Shown here: positions 59,383-64,000 of the stretch, in pieces
How the letters are laid out: every line of letters begins with the position of its first letter
Position numbering within the stretch: position 1 is the stretch's first letter
Translations under genes and position numbers: made by a program
The notes under the pieces: model-generated
What the model saw: only the letters and a program-made list of their open reading frames with translations
Database searches by the model: none
Told to the model about the DNA's origin: nothing
Source: Neurospora intermedia
Lineage: Eukaryota; Ascomycota; Sordariomycetes; Sordariales; Sordariaceae
DNA length: 64,000 bases
Direction: 5' to 3'
NCBI GenBank assembly: GCA_037102815.1
Contig: BTPP01000005.1
Location: forward strand, 2,728,001 to 2,792,000

Positions 59383-62300
59383 ATGGAGACCACCGAGGGG
59401 GCAGTAGCTCCAGCTCCAGCTACGGCTCAGCAACCGACTACCGAAGTCGGTTCAGCCAAACCTACTTCAACATACAGCAAAAAGCAAAAGAAGCCAAAAA
59501 CGACGACGACGACAGACGGGACCACACCAACTCACAATGAACACGCCAACGCCAAAGACCCGAGAAAAGCTCAGGATGATCAGGTTATGGGAGTACGTTC
59601 TTTTCCCTCTATCTGCTTTACTCTCTTAAACCAACCAACCACCTACAATCCCACGATCCCACCAAAACTGACACCCCCACCAACAGACAAACAACTCGTC
59701 CATAGTCTCCAAACGCTCCGTCGAAAAACTCTACTACCCCAACGAGCCTCATTTCTTCCGCTTCTTCGTCAAGAAATTCCAGCGACGCGCCCCGCTGATC
59801 AATCGCGGTTATCACTTTCGTTTGCACGTCATCGATGTGCTTGTTCGCAACTTCTTGCAAGAGCAAAGAACTGGAGAAGCCAAAGGAAAGAGAAAAGTGG
59901 TGGTGAATTTGGGCTGTGGAAGCGATGTGCTGCCTTGGCAGTGTTTGACCAGGTATCCGGATGCTTGTCGCTCTGGTCAGAAAGACGGGGCGAAGTTTGT
60001 GGATGTCGATTTCCCGGATCTGATTGAGCGGAAGAAGCGGACGGTTTTGGAGACGCCGGAACTTTTGGGGCCGTTGACAAACGTGGTGGTCCCAGAGTTT
60101 GCTCCAGTGCTGAGTACTCCTGCGGCCACTACTACGGCTGCGGCTACAACTACCACAACTACCACAACGACGGAACCCAAAACCACGGCAGCAACCGCTT
60201 CAAGCACCTCGACCGAAGCCCCTCAAAAGCCCAAGAAATCCCCCAAACCAAAGGACAAGTCCAAAGCCGCCCGCGCCCCGGCCCCCACCACCGCCCCTAC
60301 GGGTATCGTCCTCACCAGCGACCAATACGTCCAAATAGGCTGCGACCTGCGCGACCTCGCCACCCTCCAAGACTCCCTCACCAGAGCCGTCGGCGGCGAC
60401 CTCTCCTCTTGCACCTTCCTCTTCGTTGCCGAGGTCTCCATCACCTACATGGAGACACCGGGAGCCGACGCCGTCATAGAATGGGCTTCCACGCTAGGCG
60501 ACTCCGAGTTTGTCCTTCTCGAGCAACTGCTCCCTTCAGGACCTACGCACCCGTTTGCTTCCACTATGCTATCGCATTTTCATAAACTCAACACCCCGAT
60601 CAAGAGCGTGGACGTATACCCTACGGTAGCCTCGCAGGTGGAGCGTTTCCACTCTCGGGGCTGGGGCAGCGGTGATGTGCGCGTCTGGACGCTGTGGGAG
60701 GCGTGGGCGGATGCCGAGGACACTTTCGTCAATGCGGCGGAGAGACGCAGGCTGGACGAGGTGGAGCCGTTCGATGAGTGGGAGGAGTTTGCGCTTTTTG
60801 CGAGCCATTATTGTGTGGTGAGGGCCAGGACGGTGGCTAGGGATGGACAGAATCGGAAGAATGAGAAGGGAATTCCGAACGGAAGGGAGTTGGGGGTGCC
60901 GGTTGAGAAGGTCAAAATGAGGTGGGATGATGTCCCGGGGCAGAGGGGTCAGAGGAGGTTTGCAGCTGGGGCAGTGTTGACTTCTTCTTCTTCGAGTTCG
61001 GAAAAGACAGAGGAGGTAAAACTGCTGAACGTTATGGGGCTGGGGACGAAGAGCCGGTTGCAGAACTGCGATGTTTACGGACGGAAGAAAGTGGGAGATG
61101 CTGACGAGGCTGACGGTACTGACGAAGAAAAGACGGCGGTGCCGTTCACTTTCCGTGAAGGCGGCCCTTCAACGAGAATGTGTCACTCGCTGACGGATCT
61201 CGGCACTGCCCAACTCCTTGTGGGAGGCCGGGCATCACCGTCCACGCCCCTCAAAGACTGCTGGCTGTTGGAGAAGACTAACGGCAGCGAGAGTGAATGG
61301 GCATGGAAACGCACCAATGATATCCCGATTCCGCTCTACAGGCATTCTGTCACGAGATTGGGGAAGACAGACATGGCGCTGCTTGCCGGTGGAAGGGGAG
61401 TTGCCGATATCTTCCCTGACTGGCTTCTCTATCAGCCCAAGCTTGGATGGATCAGATGCGAGATTGCCGGTGACGTCAAGCCGACTTCGGTGTATGGCGC
61501 TACGCTTGCTTGCCTCCGTCAAGAGAGTGACTCGTTCTCTGGTGTGTTTGCTGGCGGCTTGAGTGATGATGGCCTCATTGCTGATCAGCTTTTGGCATGG
61601 AACCTGGACGTATCCGACAGCAGCAAGCCGGTTGTCACATTTGTTCCGCTACAGGTAAAATCTGGTGATGATGGCCGTGGAGAGGCTCTCTCACGTTTAC
61701 TTCTTACGAGGTTTGGCGCTTCTTGCCTGCCTCAAAGTCAGACCGACTTCTTGGTTTTTGGTGGTGTCATCAAGGATCACCTTTTGGATATGGAAGACGA
61801 GATCCTGCTATGCTCACTCAAGGGCAACGGAGAACTTACAATCACGCGACGACTTGTTCCCGAGGCCGCAAATGTCGAATCACCATCGCACCCAGGCCCT
61901 CTGTTGTTGGTGGGAACTTCTCAAGCTGTCATGCCGGACGATGGCAGCTTGGTGATCATGGGCGGCGGAGCAACATGCTTCTCCATGGGAACCTTCTGGA
62001 ACAAGGGTATTTCGACTCTAGAACTGGCACTGCCAGCTGCGGTGGAGACCGAAGCTTCACCCATCCCCGCATATGGATGGGCGCACGAGAAAACAGTCGA
62101 CATTATCCCTGGTGAACCAAGGAGTCTTCCTCTCCGTAATCAGGCACCCAACGGCGCTGAGGGGAACGCCAATGGCAGCGTAAGCGTCCGCATTCAACCC
62201 ATACCCCGGGTCAGGTTGGAAAATGCTGAAGACTTCGCCAGGATCGTACGTGAGGGTCGTCCGGTGGTTCTGGAGGGCCTAAATCTGGGTGATTGTGTGT

Positions 62301-63256
62301 CACAATGGGGAAACGGTGACTACGTTGCGAAGAAGGTTGGGACAGACCGCAAGGTGAGTTGAGCAAGGGAAAGCAAATGATGACCAAAACTGTCTCGAGT
62401 ATGTCCCTTGACTGACGGGCAGCCCTTACCTAGGTCGTGATCCACGAGTCCACGACACCCGCAATGGATTTCACCACCAAGAACTTCCGCTACGTGACGA
62501 CCGAGTTTGGCGACTTTATGAGGCGCATTGAGAAAGGTGACCGGCTGTACCTGAGGGCGCTATCGACCGACAAACCGACGGAAAAGCCAGCCGTTCTAGG
62601 TGATGACTTTCCCTCGTTGGCTACTGATTTTGTTTTGCCGCCTCAGCTGGCCTTGGTAGACGAGAGACTGTTCAGCTCGGTTCTACGAGTATCTGGGCCA
62701 GTCAACATGTGGTTGCATTACGATGTAAGTCCTCTCGCCTGTTTGTCGGATATCGGTGTGCATTCTGACACAGGACTAGGTCATGGCCAATGTATACTGC
62801 CAAATCGGCGGCTCGAAACGCATGATTCTTTTCCCGCCGTCCGATGTTGAGCATCTCAGTTTTGCTCCTGGGGCATCGAGTTCCAGTATCGATGTTTTTT
62901 CTACTCTTTTCGGGGAGTCGAGTGACTCGAGATACTTGGCTCAAGTGACGCATCCTCACGAGGCCGTCATGACTCCAGGAGACGTCCTCTTCTTGCCCCC
63001 ACTCTGGCTGCACACGGCGACTCCTACGTCGGACAGCAGCATTGCGGTAAACGTCTTCTTCCGCGATCTCGAAGGCGGTTGCTATGCAGCTGGGAAAGAT
63101 GTGTATGGGAACAGAGATCTGGCGGCCTATGAAAAGGGCCGAACGGACTTAACCCGTATCGTGAACAGCTTCCAGAAGCTGCCAGCTGAGGCGAGGGAGT
63201 TTTATCTGCTGAGACTTGCAGACGAGCTTCGAAGGAAAGCCAAGGGAGCCCAGTAG
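59383..63256 (+). CDS. ppm2: tRNA wybutosine-synthesising protein 4 (leucine carboxyl methyltransferase 2)
   Basis: Completes wybutosine next to the anticodon of tRNA-Phe by methylating and methoxycarbonylating the side chain with S-adenosylmethionine. Exons 59383-59592, 59687-62353, 62434-62724 and 62780-63256, all phase 0, give 1214 residues. Exon 1 is a polar tail. Exon 2 opens TNNSSIVSKRSVEKLYYPNE, the family start of the methyltransferase domain. NLGCGSDVLPW (about 144-154) is the SAM-binding loop. A Thr/Ala/Lys-rich low-complexity insert (about 215-265) splits this domain. Kelch-type repeats follow (about 500-880, e.g. TQLLVGGRASPSTPLKDCWL as read with AQ at the start). The C-terminal JmjC-type domain has HYD (exon 3 end) and later WLHTATP as possible metal-binding residues. 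Two introns cut the JmjC part. Confidence 0.93.
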
Positions 63257-63676
63257 CGGGAGAGTCGTCAATCCATTTTGCCAATGTAAGCCCTCGGATG
63301 CCCGGATTGTCGTTTTAGCCTGTTGGCCCAATACGTTGGTGGTATAATACCGTAAATACGTTTGTGTTACCGGCTACAGCGTGGGTGTGATACAAGATGG
63401 CACACCAGTCCATGTGCCTGTCGTCCGTAGGTACCTGAGTGACCATGGCCTGCATATCGAAGAAACAGCTACCACCTAGCGAAGATTGCCTGGTCGTGTG
63501 CGTACTATTGTCCGCCTCTCTCTTTATATGGTGCTACTCGTTACTGATGATGTTGATATGGATGGGGTGGTAGAAGGGCCCGAGAGGACAAAAACGAGGC
63601 TCGAATACTCAAACCGAGTTCAGCGAGTGGTAGGGTCGGTATATATCTGCCTTGGCAAAAGGCTAGGTCTTGGTAC
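63257..63676. other. 3' region of ppm2, no further gene
   Basis: Noncoding. Short frames on both strands only. Confidence 0.5.
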
Positions 63677-63835
63677 CTTGTTGATCTTGGAGAGCATGGT
63701 ATCGGCGGGCTAGGAGACGATGGCAGCGGCGAAACCGGCAATGAGACCGGAGCCAAGGTTGACGGCGGTCTGGGCAGAGTCGGACATATCCTTCTTGGGG
63801 TAGACGCTGTAGACGGCCTCGGCGACCTTCTCGTA
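63677..63835 (-). pseudogene. fragment of a mitochondrial phosphate carrier
   Basis: Read from 63835, the minus strand gives YEKVAEAVY, then SAQTAVNLGSGLIAGFAAAI, then VS, a TAG stop (63712-63710), and PADTMLSKINK in the same frame. The carrier family reads IVSQPADTMLSKIN here, so a CAG Gln codon has become TAG, a C-to-T change. Residues between (SVYPKKDM) are also unusual. Likeness ends near 63677 and before 63835: the rest of the carrier, including its other repeats and the upstream KQVPYTMAK stretch, is absent from the window. It looks like a partial, dead duplicate of about 53 codons, perhaps touched by RIP. A functional gene starting beyond 64000 is unlikely because no carrier sequence precedes the fragment. 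Confidence 0.7.
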
Positions 63836-64000
63836 GCCTGACGGAAGGGTGTGTGGTTCTTCGCGAGTGTGCCAGCCTTGTTCAACGTTCCAACAGCCTT
63901 TCTTTGTACTCCAGGCTGCCCTGACATTGATGGATGGTGGTTCGGTTCGTAGATCCGTGTTCCCTGCAGCCAATCCTACGACGGCAAATCAGCAGGACAA
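63836..64000. other. window end, no supported feature
   Basis: The minus frame continues open from the carrier fragment to near 63973 but shows no carrier sequence or other domain. Confidence 0.4.

Overview
The window looks like nuclear DNA of a filamentous ascomycete of the Sordariales, most likely Neurospora or a close relative. The reasons are short GT-AG introns, intron-bearing tRNA genes, long gene-poor GC-balanced intergenic stretches, and three large blocks of extreme A+T content in which CpA is depleted and stops occur everywhere. That pattern is the mark of repeat-induced point mutation (RIP) acting on transposons.

Layout. 1-7128 is a RIP-ruined Ty3/gypsy chromovirus whose left end lies outside the window. 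7.1-15.0 kb is a zone of decayed accessory genes on ordinary-GC DNA: a broken DUF3435 tyrosine recombinase (Crypton/Starship-captain type), a broken SNF2-like helicase, unidentified relics, and an intron-containing tRNA-Thr(AGT). 15.02-15.45 kb is a TA-flanked miniature inverted-repeat element. 16.5-17.8 kb encodes an AA11 lytic polysaccharide monooxygenase. About 7.6 kb without a convincing gene follows. 25.4-29.2 kb is a five-exon ataxin-2/Pbp1 gene.

30711-37951 is a 7.24-kb RIP-mutated DNA transposon with imperfect terminal inverted repeats and a 7-bp target duplication (GGGACCT). It carries a RecQ-like helicase relic on the minus strand, a second relic on the plus strand, and a row of four GC-rich hairpins near its right end. 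tRNA-Gln(CTG) and a small GPI-anchored wall protein follow. 43681-49403 is a RIP-mutated MULE with terminal inverted repeats.

The right end, 51.3-63.3 kb, is a normal gene-dense segment: an FHS/BSC6-like MFS transporter, an F-box protein convergent with it, an Mch1-like MFS transporter, and the wybutosine enzyme Ppm2/Tyw4 (four exons). Last comes a fragment of a mitochondrial phosphate carrier with an in-frame stop. The host genes have unrelated housekeeping or secretory roles and do not form a cluster. The main interest lies in the mobile DNA, chiefly the helicase-bearing inverted-repeat transposon with its hairpin array and the captain-like relic zone. All family calls come from reading motifs by eye; no database search was run.
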